A DNA stretch of 64,000 bases, taken from contig NZ_JBFREB010000001.1 in the NCBI RefSeq assembly GCF_052114085.1, positions 186,001 to 250,000 of the forward strand, read 5' to 3'. A program made the position numbers and the translations under genes. The notes under the pieces were generated by a model that was given only the letters and a program-made list of their open reading frames with translations, had not been told where the DNA came from and made no database searches. Below, piece by piece: positions 57,143-64,000 of the stretch (positions are counted from its first letter, which is position 1; each line of letters opens with the position of its first letter). The stretch comes from Leifsonia sp052114085. Its GTDB lineage: Bacteria > Actinomycetota > Actinomycetes > Actinomycetales > Microbacteriaceae.

Positions 57143-59164
57143 TCACGATCGCGACTCCCGCTCGAAGAGCCGCTCCGCGTCGTCGCGGTTGAGCATGCCG
57201 TCGCTGACGTAAATCGAGAGGTTGCGCACAACGGGTTCCCCTTGGCGGACAGTCAGCGCGTCGGCCCCGGCGAGCGAGGAGCCGACGCCCGGGTAGTCGT
57301 CGACACGGACGAACCAGGGGTCATCGGATTCAGGGGGCGCGGTGAAGAGCACGGAGGCGGGCGCGTCGGCGAACTGCGCGGTCCACAGCAGCCACGGCGA
57401 GCGGCTGCCGTTCGCGGCTTGCTCTCCCCTCGCATCCCGCGTGAGGACATCGGCGCCTTCGCACGGCGCGAATCGCCAGAAGAATCCGCCGTAGCCGGCG
57501 CCCGCGCGGCCGAGCGCTTCCGGACTGGCGAGTGCCACCGCAGCATGCGTCGCGTGCAGTGCGAAGCGCAACCGGAGTCGCCAGGTGCGTTCGTCGACCT
57601 CCTCGGCCTGCCATTCGCGCCGCTCGCGCAGGAGGTCGCTGCCCTCGGTGTTGCGCCAGGCGAGCTCCTGGTCCACTCGATCGCGTCCCGTTGCTGAGGC
57701 GACAACGTCGATGGCTCCGTGTGCGCCGCCCCAGGCGTATGCGCCGGATCCCGAGTCGTAGTCCGGGCCGCCCCAGAAATTCGCGGACGATCGTTCGGAC
57801 GTCGCGCGGCCGACCGGCGCGACGACAGGCATCCCGACACCTGCCCCGAGGTGCCACGGGTGGTCGAGCGGCAGGTGATCGGTGAGGATGACTCCGCCAC
57901 GGGTGCGCACGGGATGCAAGTACGGTCGCGGCGACAGAGAGGCAGCCCGGTCGTTCCCGACCCGGCTGAGCGCCACGACGCGGTCTCCGATCACCATGCC
58001 CGCGTCCCGCTCATCACCGTCCGACGCAGCGTCGACCGCCCACGGAAGCTCGAGCTCGCTGAAGGTGGCCTCCGCCGCCGCCGCGCGCACCACATCCCGT
58101 TCGATTCCCCGGACGATCAGCCGCTCTTCGCCCCCGGAAACCACGCGGTCGACGTACCCGGCCGGGATGAGGCGGGGAGCGGGACCGGTCCGCACCGCTT
58201 CGAGGACGGTCATGTACGCCTCCGTGTCGGCGAGAGCGCTGAGGAGGTCGCCGTGACCGGCACGCGCATCCAGCAGGTTCTCGAGGAGGTCGTCGCGCCC
58301 GAACCGCTCCACGTGCTCGCCGGTCGCGTCGACGACCCGCACCTCGTCGAGCACGTACGAGAAGGTCGCGGTGCCCTGGGAACCGTGCACGGTGACGTAC
58401 GGCTCGGCCTCCTCGGGGCCGCACAGGGTGAGCGCACAGGTGAGGTCCGGCGCACGTCCCTGCCGGCGCACTCGCACGACCGTCGTGTCGTCGCTCTCCG
58501 TGTTGTTGGCACGAAACGCGTCCACCTCCACCCGTGCAACATCGCGCGCACGGCGCACGTCGGCGACCCCCATGGCGGTGACGACCGCGTGGGACAGCGC
58601 GTTCGTTGCGACGCCGTCGACCACATCCACGCCGTCCAGAGTGCGTTTGCCGGCCCACCGCGAGCGGGTGAAGTACGACCGTGGGCGGGTCCAGCTTCCG
58701 ACTGCGGTGATCGCGCGAACCTCTCCGAGCGTCCCGCCATCCACCGCGGACCGCAGCCAGGGGATGGCGTGCGAGCCGAGGCTCTGGAAACCGACCTGGA
58801 CCAGCCGTCCGGCCCGCGTCGCCGTCTCGCGCAGCCGGTCGAACTGCGCGAGGGAGGTGACCGGAGGCTTCTCGAGGTAGAGGTCCGCGCCGGAGGCGAG
58901 AACGTGCTCGGCCAACTCGAAGTGCGTGTGCAGAGGCGTCGACACGATCACAACGTCGAGGTCGGCCTCGGCCGAGAGGAGGGAACGCAGGTCCGGGTAG
59001 ACGTGGACGCTGTCGGGGAGAGCCCCCGGTGGGAGGGGTGCGGGCTCGGCGATCGCGACGAGCTGGGCGCGTCCCAGCCCATTGAGCCGCTCCAGGTTGC
59101 GCCGGTGAACGGCGCCGAACCCGTTGGCACCGACCAGAGCCACGCGCGCTGCGCCTGCACTCAT
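57143..59164 (-). CDS. Gfo/Idh/MocA oxidoreductase fused to a DUF6807 (PmoA-like) domain
   Basis: 673 residues from ATG 59164 (GGGAGGGAACGCG upstream). Residues 1-370 are an oxidoreductase: ARVALVGANGFGAVHRRNLE and the EKPP motif in LYLEKPPVTSLAQFD. From about 390 the sequence changes to RPYLHPVRTRGGVILTDHLP then LDHPWHLGAGVGM, FWGGPDYDSGSGAYAWGGAH and PWLLWTAQFADAPASVLFTA. That is the style of the DUF6807/PmoA-like family usually encoded as a separate gene beside such oxidoreductases. It follows the MHS transporter by 35 bp and is probably co-transcribed. Substrate unknown, likely a sugar or polyol derivative. Confidence 0.82.
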   Translation of the reverse strand: MSAGAARVALVGANGFGAVHRRNLERLNGLGRAQLVAIAEPAPLPPGALPDSVHVYPDLRSLLSAEADLDVVIVSTPLHTHFELAEHVLASGADLYLEKPPVTSLAQFDRLRETATRAGRLVQVGFQSLGSHAIPWLRSAVDGGTLGEVRAITAVGSWTRPRSYFTRSRWAGKRTLDGVDVVDGVATNALSHAVVTAMGVADVRRARDVARVEVDAFRANNTESDDTTVVRVRRQGRAPDLTCALTLCGPEEAEPYVTVHGSQGTATFSYVLDEVRVVDATGEHVERFGRDDLLENLLDARAGHGDLLSALADTEAYMTVLEAVRTGPAPRLIPAGYVDRVVSGGEERLIVRGIERDVVRAAAAEATFSELELPWAVDAASDGDERDAGMVIGDRVVALSRVGNDRAASLSPRPYLHPVRTRGGVILTDHLPLDHPWHLGAGVGMPVVAPVGRATSERSSANFWGGPDYDSGSGAYAWGGAHGAIDVVASATGRDRVDQELAWRNTEGSDLLRERREWQAEEVDERTWRLRLRFALHATHAAVALASPEALGRAGAGYGGFFWRFAPCEGADVLTRDARGEQAANGSRSPWLLWTAQFADAPASVLFTAPPESDDPWFVRVDDYPGVGSSLAGADALTVRQGEPVVRNLSIYVSDGMLNRDDAERLFERESRS

Positions 59165-59199
59165 CGCGTTCCCTCCCTTTCCCGTGCCAGGGCGTCCGG

Positions 59200-60585
59200 T
59201 CAGTCCTGCGACGCGCGCGCCTCGACCCGGGTCGACGAGCGGCGCTTCGTCACCGCCGCCAGGGCAGCGGTGTCCAGGTCCTCGAGACCCATCCTCGCCG
59301 TCTCCCGCGAACGCCAGGCGGCCGCGGCAGACACCAACGACAGGAGCAGCGTCGCCGAGCCGATGATGAGGGGCACCGCCGAGCTCCCGGGAGGCGCGAT
59401 TGCCGCGAAGATGCTCGGCAGGAAGCCCGTGAGGAACAGAGCGATGTTCTGCGACACGGCGAACCCGGTGACGCGCGTACGGGTCGGGAACAGCTCCTGG
59501 AAGAAGCTCGCGAAGGTCGCGTTCCACAGCTGGTACAGGATGCCGAAGATGAGGATGGCGAGCACGATCGTCAGCGGTACATTGCCGGAGCTGACGACGA
59601 ACAGATACGCGAACGAGAGGAGACCGGCGGCCAGCGGGCCGAAGATCATCAGCGGCCGGCGGCCGATCCGGTCCGAGAGCTTTCCGAAGAACGGGATGAG
59701 GATGATGGCGACGATGTTGGCCATCACCGGGATCCACAGGTAGACGGAGGGACTCATCCCGACCCCGTAGGCGGGCTGCGTGGCGTAGGCCGTGCCGAAG
59801 ACGACCACAGTGGTGCCGATCACGTTCGCGAGGCCCATGCAGACGCAGCGGAATACGGTCCAGCCGTTCTGCCGGAACAGCTCGGCGACCGGGACCCGCG
59901 GCACCTTGGCCGCCTTCTCCTCGCGCAGGAAGGCAGGGGTTTCCTCGACCCGGGAGCGGATGATCAGGCCCGCCACGATGACGACGACGCTGAGCAGGAA
60001 CGGGATCCGCCAGCCCCAGGCGAGGAATGCCTCGGGGGAGAGGAACGTCGCCAGCGGGATGAAGCTGGCCGACGCGAGGATGCTGCCCGCCTGCGTGCCC
60101 TGCAGACTGAAGCTGGTGAGGAACCCGCGCCGCTCCTGCGGTGCGTATTCGACGATCATCGCGCTGGCCCCACCCAGCTCACCGGCCACGGCGAAGCCCT
60201 GGATGAGCCGCAGGAGGACGAGCAGGATCGGCGCAAGGACGCCCACCTGCTGGTATGTCGGGAGGAGCCCGACCAGCAGGGTCGAAAGGCCCATCACCAT
60301 CATGGCGAAGACGAGCACACGCTTGCGGCCGTGCTTGTCGCCGAAGTTGCCGAGCACAAAGGCGCCGAGCGGGCGGGCCACGTAGCCGACGCCGTAGGTG
60401 GCGAGGGAGGCGACGAGGGCGACGGCCGGGCTCTCGGAAGGGAAGAAGACCTGCGGGAAGACCAGGGCCGCGGCCGCGGCGTAGATCGAGAAGTCGTAGT
60501 ACTCCAGGGCACTGCCGACCCAGCCGCTCATCGCGGCTCGTCGCGGCATCCGTCGCGCGTCTGCCGATGTCACTTCGTCGGGCAT
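59200..60585 (-). CDS. MFS transporter, metabolite:H+ symporter (MHS) type
   Basis: 461 residues from ATG 60585, chosen because AGGAGA lies just upstream; ATG 60600 is less favourable. Twelve TM segments. The MHS signatures SALEYYDFSIYAAAAALVFP, FGDKHGRKRVLVFAM and VVEYAPQERRGF-like VEYAPQERRGFLTSFSLQGT are present. MHS proteins carry organic acids, betaines or shikimate-like compounds. A LacI operator word lies 30 bp upstream of the start, and the Gfo/Idh-DUF6807 gene follows. Confidence 0.87.
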   Translation of the reverse strand: MPDEVTSADARRMPRRAAMSGWVGSALEYYDFSIYAAAAALVFPQVFFPSESPAVALVASLATYGVGYVARPLGAFVLGNFGDKHGRKRVLVFAMMVMGLSTLLVGLLPTYQQVGVLAPILLVLLRLIQGFAVAGELGGASAMIVEYAPQERRGFLTSFSLQGTQAGSILASASFIPLATFLSPEAFLAWGWRIPFLLSVVVIVAGLIIRSRVEETPAFLREEKAAKVPRVPVAELFRQNGWTVFRCVCMGLANVIGTTVVVFGTAYATQPAYGVGMSPSVYLWIPVMANIVAIILIPFFGKLSDRIGRRPLMIFGPLAAGLLSFAYLFVVSSGNVPLTIVLAILIFGILYQLWNATFASFFQELFPTRTRVTGFAVSQNIALFLTGFLPSIFAAIAPPGSSAVPLIIGSATLLLSLVSAAAAWRSRETARMGLEDLDTAALAAVTKRRSSTRVEARASQD

Positions 60586-60614
60586 CGTCTCTCCTGTCAT
60601 CGTTGACCGTATGG

Positions 60615-60628
60615 GGTAAGCGCTTTCC
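60615..60628. promoter_or_regulatory. LacI operator, copy 1 (MHS transporter)
   Basis: GGTAAGCGCTTTCC, identical to the word at 63158 and one base from that at 61766. It contains the AAGCGCTT core typical of LacI/CcpA-like operators. Confidence 0.75.
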
Positions 60629-60732
60629 GAACGCTTCGTCGTAGGTTAGCGCTGAACCGTTTCATCGTCAACACTTCCGCCCTGTCCTGCGAACCGCCGT
60701 CCCGGGACGGCGCGCCAGGCTAAGTTGGAGGC

Positions 60733-61719
60733 GTGAACGAGAGGGTGCCCACGCTGTCGGAGGTCGCGGCGCACGCTGGCGTCTCGCTGGCGACGGCCTC
60801 CCGTGCCCTCAACGGCAGCGCCCGCACGGTCAATCCGGAACTGCGGGATCGGGTGCTCGCCTCCGCCGGCGCCCTCGGCTACAGCGCAAATCTGCAGGCG
60901 CAGGCCGTCGCGCGCGGGACCAGCAACGTTGTGGCCCTCGTGGTCGGTGACATCGCCGACCCGTACTTCGCCGCCATCGCCTCGGGGGTGGTCCGGGTCG
61001 CGGACGAGCGCGGGCTCGTCGTCACGATCTCGGCCACCGGGCCGTACGTCGGCGACGCGTCCGTCGAACGGGAGAGGTCCGCACTCACGGCGCTGCGCGG
61101 ACAGCGTCCGCGCGCTGTGGTGCTGGCCAGCAGCCGGGTGGTCGGCGCGCCGACCTCCGACCTGCCGTCACGCCGCGTCGCCGTGATCGGCGGAGGCGCG
61201 TCGGAGTTCGCGACCGTCGACGTCGACAACCGCGCGGGAGCCGCTGCGCTGGCGACCGAGTTGCAGGCCCGCGGATACCGCGATTTCGCGATCGTGGCGG
61301 GGCCGGAGGAGCTCGTCACGGTGCGCGACCGGGTCGAGGGATTCCGCTCGGTCGCGTCCTCGAGTGATGTCGTCCACACCGAGTTCTCGCGCGAAGGCGC
61401 GGAGCGGGCGACCGCAGAGCTGCTGGCATCGGACAAGCGTCCGGAGTGCATCTTCGCCGTCAGCGACGTCATGGCCCTCGGAGTCATGGCCGCGCTCCGC
61501 AAGGCCGGCATCACTCCGGGAACGGGGATCGCGGTCGCCGGCTTCGACGATATCCCCCTGGTCGCCGACGTCACCCCAGCCCTCACCTCCGTCGCGCTTC
61601 CCCTCGCCGACATCGGCGCTCATGCGCTCAACCTGGCGCTGTCGGGACACCCGGAGCCATCGACACCGACGGTTGCGGCCGCCCAGGTGCGGCTGCGGGC
61701 GTCCACGCCCGCTCTCTGA
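60733..61719 (+). CDS. LacI-family regulator
   Basis: 328 residues from GTG 60733; GGAGG sits very close to the start, so a leaderless transcript or a slightly later start is possible. The HTH is PTLSEVAAHAGVSLATASRA then LNGSARTVNPELRDRVLASA. The effector domain runs from VVALVVGDIADPYFAAIASG to IAVAGFDDIPLVADVTPALT. It sits in the middle of three transcription units that each have GGTAAGCGCTTTCY in the promoter, so it is the natural candidate regulator of all three. Confidence 0.88.
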   Translation: MNERVPTLSEVAAHAGVSLATASRALNGSARTVNPELRDRVLASAGALGYSANLQAQAVARGTSNVVALVVGDIADPYFAAIASGVVRVADERGLVVTISATGPYVGDASVERERSALTALRGQRPRAVVLASSRVVGAPTSDLPSRRVAVIGGGASEFATVDVDNRAGAAALATELQARGYRDFAIVAGPEELVTVRDRVEGFRSVASSSDVVHTEFSREGAERATAELLASDKRPECIFAVSDVMALGVMAALRKAGITPGTGIAVAGFDDIPLVADVTPALTSVALPLADIGAHALNLALSGHPEPSTPTVAAAQVRLRASTPAL

Positions 61720-61729
61720 GCCGGGCCCC

Positions 61730-61779
61730 TTGACACGTCACGAGCGCGGGATAGTGTGACGCTCTGGTAAGCGCTTTCT
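61730..61779 (+). promoter_or_regulatory. Promoter and LacI operator, copy 2
   Basis: TTGACA (61730-61735), a 16-bp spacer and TAGTGT (61752-61757) form a promoter. GGTAAGCGCTTTCT (61766-61779) overlaps the expected transcription start, so bound LacI would block initiation or clearance. Confidence 0.75.
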
Positions 61780-61817
61780 CGCGCGCTGCCGATCACCGTC
61801 GATCGGAAGGAAACCCA

Positions 61818-63104
61818 GTGTCCGACACCGCCACCCCCTCGGTCCGCCTCAACCGCGACCAGCGGAACGCCTTCATCGCTTCGCTGCTCGGTTGGATGAT
61901 GGACGCCTTCGACTACTTCATCATCGTGCTGGTCTACGCCGAGATCGGGGCAGAGTTCAACGTCCCCCTCGAGCAGATGGCCTACTTGACCACGATCACC
62001 CTGATCATGAGGCCGGTCGGCGCGTACCTGTTTGGATTGTGGGCGGACCGCATCGGCCGCCGCATCCCGCTGATGGTGGATGTCTGCTTCTACTCGATCG
62101 TCGGCTTCCTCTGCGCCTTCGCGCCGAACTTCACGGTGCTGTTCATCCTGCGGCTGCTGTACGGCATCGGGATGGGCGGCGAGTGGGGCCTCGGAGCCGC
62201 GCTCACGATGGAGAAGGTCCCGCGCACGCGCCGGGGCTTCTACTCGGGCATCCTCCAGGCCGGCTACTCGGCCGGCTACCTCCTCGCGGCGCTGGCGTTC
62301 CTCCTGGTGCACTCCGTGCTGGGGCTGAACTGGCGGTGGATGTTCGCGCTCAGCATCCTGCCGGCGCTCATCACGCTGATCATTCGCTCGCGGGTGAAGG
62401 AGTCGGAGGTCTGGGAGAACACGCAGGTCACGATGCGCAAGGCGGGCACTTCCATCCGTCGTGTGTTCTTCGATGGCAAGGTGCTCCGCCGCTTCGTGTA
62501 CCTGGTCATCCTGATGGCCGCGTTCAACTGGATGAGCCATGGCACGCAGGACATCTACCCGACGTTCCTCAAGGCGACCGACCACGGGGGAGCGGGACTG
62601 GATGCGGCGACCGCCGGCTGGATCGCCGTCGTGTACAACATCGGCGCGATCATCGGATGCATCGTCCTCGGCAACCTCTCCGATCGCTGGGGTCGCAAGG
62701 CGACGATCATCCTCGGGGCGGCGCTGACCCTGCCGATCATCCCGATCTTCGCCTTCTCGACAACGGCAGGGCTGCTCTGCCTGGGCTCCGCGCTCATCCA
62801 GTTCACAACCCAGGGCGCATGGGGAGCGATCCCGGCGCACCTCAACGAGATGTCGCCGAACGCCATCCGCGGCTTCTACCCGGGTGTCACCTATCAGCTG
62901 GGCAACGTGATCGCGGCCTTCAACCTGCCGATCCAGCAGGCGCTGGCGCCCCAGCTCGGCTACGGCTGGGCGATGGCGTCGACTGTCGGTATCGCCGCGA
63001 TCGGGGTGATCGTGCTGACCGCTGTCGGCAAGCAGGCGAAGGGGATCGACTTCACGGCGGTCCCGGCGGATGCGGCGGTGTCGGCCTCGTCGCGGGCGCA
63101 ATAG
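61818..63104 (+). CDS. MFS transporter (sialate/aromatic-acid:H+ symporter-like)
   Basis: 428 residues from GTG 61818 (GGAAGGAAACCCA upstream). SLLGWMMDAFDYFIIVLVYA and FGLWADRIGRRIPLMVDVCF are the signature segments of this MFS branch, with YGIGMGGEWGLGAALTMEKV in TM4-5. Twelve TM segments. It likely imports the same acid or sugar compound handled by the Gfo/Idh protein downstream. Controlled by the operator at 61766. Confidence 0.87.
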   Translation: MSDTATPSVRLNRDQRNAFIASLLGWMMDAFDYFIIVLVYAEIGAEFNVPLEQMAYLTTITLIMRPVGAYLFGLWADRIGRRIPLMVDVCFYSIVGFLCAFAPNFTVLFILRLLYGIGMGGEWGLGAALTMEKVPRTRRGFYSGILQAGYSAGYLLAALAFLLVHSVLGLNWRWMFALSILPALITLIIRSRVKESEVWENTQVTMRKAGTSIRRVFFDGKVLRRFVYLVILMAAFNWMSHGTQDIYPTFLKATDHGGAGLDAATAGWIAVVYNIGAIIGCIVLGNLSDRWGRKATIILGAALTLPIIPIFAFSTTAGLLCLGSALIQFTTQGAWGAIPAHLNEMSPNAIRGFYPGVTYQLGNVIAAFNLPIQQALAPQLGYGWAMASTVGIAAIGVIVLTAVGKQAKGIDFTAVPADAAVSASSRAQ

Positions 63105-63157
63105 CGGGCCTCCCACCACTCGGCCGGTGCTCCTCCGCGTCGGTTCTGATACGCTCG

Positions 63158-63171
63158 GGTAAGCGCTTTCC
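63158..63171. promoter_or_regulatory. LacI operator, copy 3 (Gfo/Idh gene)
   Basis: GGTAAGCGCTTTCC, about 45 bp upstream of the GTG of the next gene and just after a TGATACGCT -10-like sequence. Confidence 0.72.
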
Positions 63172-63214
63172 CACAGGCGGGTAGGCAAACACACGCAGTC
63201 ACGAAGGAGTACAC

Positions 63215-64000
63215 GTGTCGTCGATCGGCATCATCATGAACGGCGTCTCCGGGCGCATGGGCTACCGGCAGCACCTGGTGCGGTCGATCCTCGCGATCCG
63301 CGAGCAAGGCGGTGTGGAGCTGTCCGATGGCAGCCGCGTGCAGGTCGAGCCGCTGCTCGTCGGGCGGTCGGAGGAGAAGCTGGCGGAGCTCGCGAAGCGG
63401 CACGACATCGCCGAGTACACCACCGATTTGGAAGCGGCGCTGGCCGACGACCGGTGGCAGATCTACGCGGATTTCCTGGTCACGCAGGCCCGCTCCGCCG
63501 CAATCCGGAAGGCGATCGCGGCAGGTAAGGCGATCTACACCGAAAAGCCGACGGCCGACAGCTTCGAGGAGGCACTCGAACTGGCCCGCCTCGCTGACGA
63601 GGCGGGCGTCAAGAACGGCGTCGTGCACGACAAGCTGTACCTGCCGGGCATCCGGAAGCTGAAGCGGCTGGTCGACTCCGGCTTCTTCGGGCGCATCCTC
63701 TCCGTGCGCGGTGAGTTCGGTTATTGGGTGTTCGAGGGCGACTGGCAGAGCGCCCAGCGGCCCAGCTGGAACTACCGGGCGGAGGACGGCGGCGGGATCG
63801 TCGTGGACATGTTCCCGCACTGGAGCTACGTGCTCGAGAACCTCTTCGGCCGGGTGGAGTCGGTCTACGCGCAGGCGGTGACCGAGATCCCGCAGCGGGT
63901 CGACGAGCAGGGCCGGCCGTACCCGGCGACCGCGGATGACGCGGCATACGCGATCTTCCAGCTCGCCGGCGGCGTGACCGCTCAGCTCAATTCCAGCTGG
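63215..64000 (+). CDS. Gfo/Idh/MocA-family oxidoreductase (partial)
   Basis: Open from GTG 63215 (GAAGGAGTACAC upstream) to the window edge, 262 residues. It begins SSIGIIMNGVSGRMGYRQHL, a Rossmann variant (NGVSGRMG), with the family Lys in YTEKPTADSFEEALELAR and a C-terminal domain including GGGIVVDMFPHWSYVLENLF. Related proteins of about 385 residues oxidise sugars or inositol-like compounds. The C-terminus lies outside the window. It has its own LacI operator. Confidence 0.87.
   Translation, partial: MSSIGIIMNGVSGRMGYRQHLVRSILAIREQGGVELSDGSRVQVEPLLVGRSEEKLAELAKRHDIAEYTTDLEAALADDRWQIYADFLVTQARSAAIRKAIAAGKAIYTEKPTADSFEEALELARLADEAGVKNGVVHDKLYLPGIRKLKRLVDSGFFGRILSVRGEFGYWVFEGDWQSAQRPSWNYRAEDGGGIVVDMFPHWSYVLENLFGRVESVYAQAVTEIPQRVDEQGRPYPATADDAAYAIFQLAGGVTAQLNSSW

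Noticed and set aside
57719..59743. 674-codon plus-strand frame opposite the Gfo/Idh-DUF6807 gene
   Set aside because: Antisense shadow; composition is Arg/Gly/Asp-rich and there is no start signal.
1..64000. CRISPR arrays, rRNA operons and intact tRNA genes
   Set aside because: No regularly spaced repeats, rRNA sequence or complete cloverleaf was seen on reading either strand.

Overview
The window is GC-rich, gene-dense DNA with GTG/TTG starts, four-base start/stop overlaps and several apparently leaderless genes. It carries many LacI-family regulators and glycoside hydrolases. This suits a soil- or plant-associated high-GC actinobacterium, probably Microbacteriaceae. The family is an inference from gene content; no rRNA or intact tRNA is present to confirm it.

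Layout. 1-5.9 kb (minus strand): the start of a gluconate 2-dehydrogenase subunit-3-like gene, a small membrane protein, a serine-less alpha/beta hydrolase and a GxYT-repeat protein, then an NDH-2 / GH15 / SDR operon. 6.1-10.5 kb: a stand-alone ATP synthase a subunit, a CaCA-type cation exchanger, a secreted Cys-rich protein and a small membrane protein. 10.5-15 kb: mobile-element remains, namely an integrase C-terminal fragment, an ArdC-like antirestriction protein, a ParB-like protein and small unknown genes. Three of these genes share a repeated leader sequence of about 110-130 bp. 15-19.3 kb: a TetR-controlled ester-utilisation operon (MFS, serine hydrolase, HSL-type esterase). 19.5-26.9 kb: an accessory island with four unrecognised proteins (wHTH + PIN-like + coiled coil + TM protein; three-TM protein; four-TM protein; a 57-aa basic protein). 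It holds a duplicated monooxygenase gene, tRNA-like fragments and a near-identical direct repeat. This is the best candidate for an undescribed system.

26.9-28.2 kb: a MerR-peroxiredoxin in-frame fusion with an internal start and a perfect MerR-type operator. 28.5-51 kb: a large glycoside and hexuronate catabolic region. Beta-glucuronidase, uronate isomerase, a fructuronate-reductase-like enzyme and mannonate dehydratase together run from glucuronides to 2-keto-3-deoxygluconate. They are accompanied by GH1, GH2 and GH78 hydrolases, a gluconokinase, transporters and LacI/TetR regulators. 51-57 kb: an ABC sugar importer with a GH42 beta-galactosidase. 57-64 kb: two MFS transporters and two Gfo/Idh/MocA proteins (one fused to a DUF6807/PmoA-like domain). 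They are arranged around a LacI regulator, with three copies of one operator sequence.

How it fits together. None of the glycosidases has a visible signal peptide, so the scheme is uptake of oligo-glycosides by GPH/MFS/ABC transporters followed by cytoplasmic hydrolysis. Repeated operator words allow two LacI regulons to be drawn from sequence: GGCAAnCGnTTGnC near uxaC, its LacI gene and the uidA/GH78 promoter, and GGTAAGCGCTTTCY near three transporter or oxidoreductase transcription units. All family names come from reading translated motifs; no database search was run.
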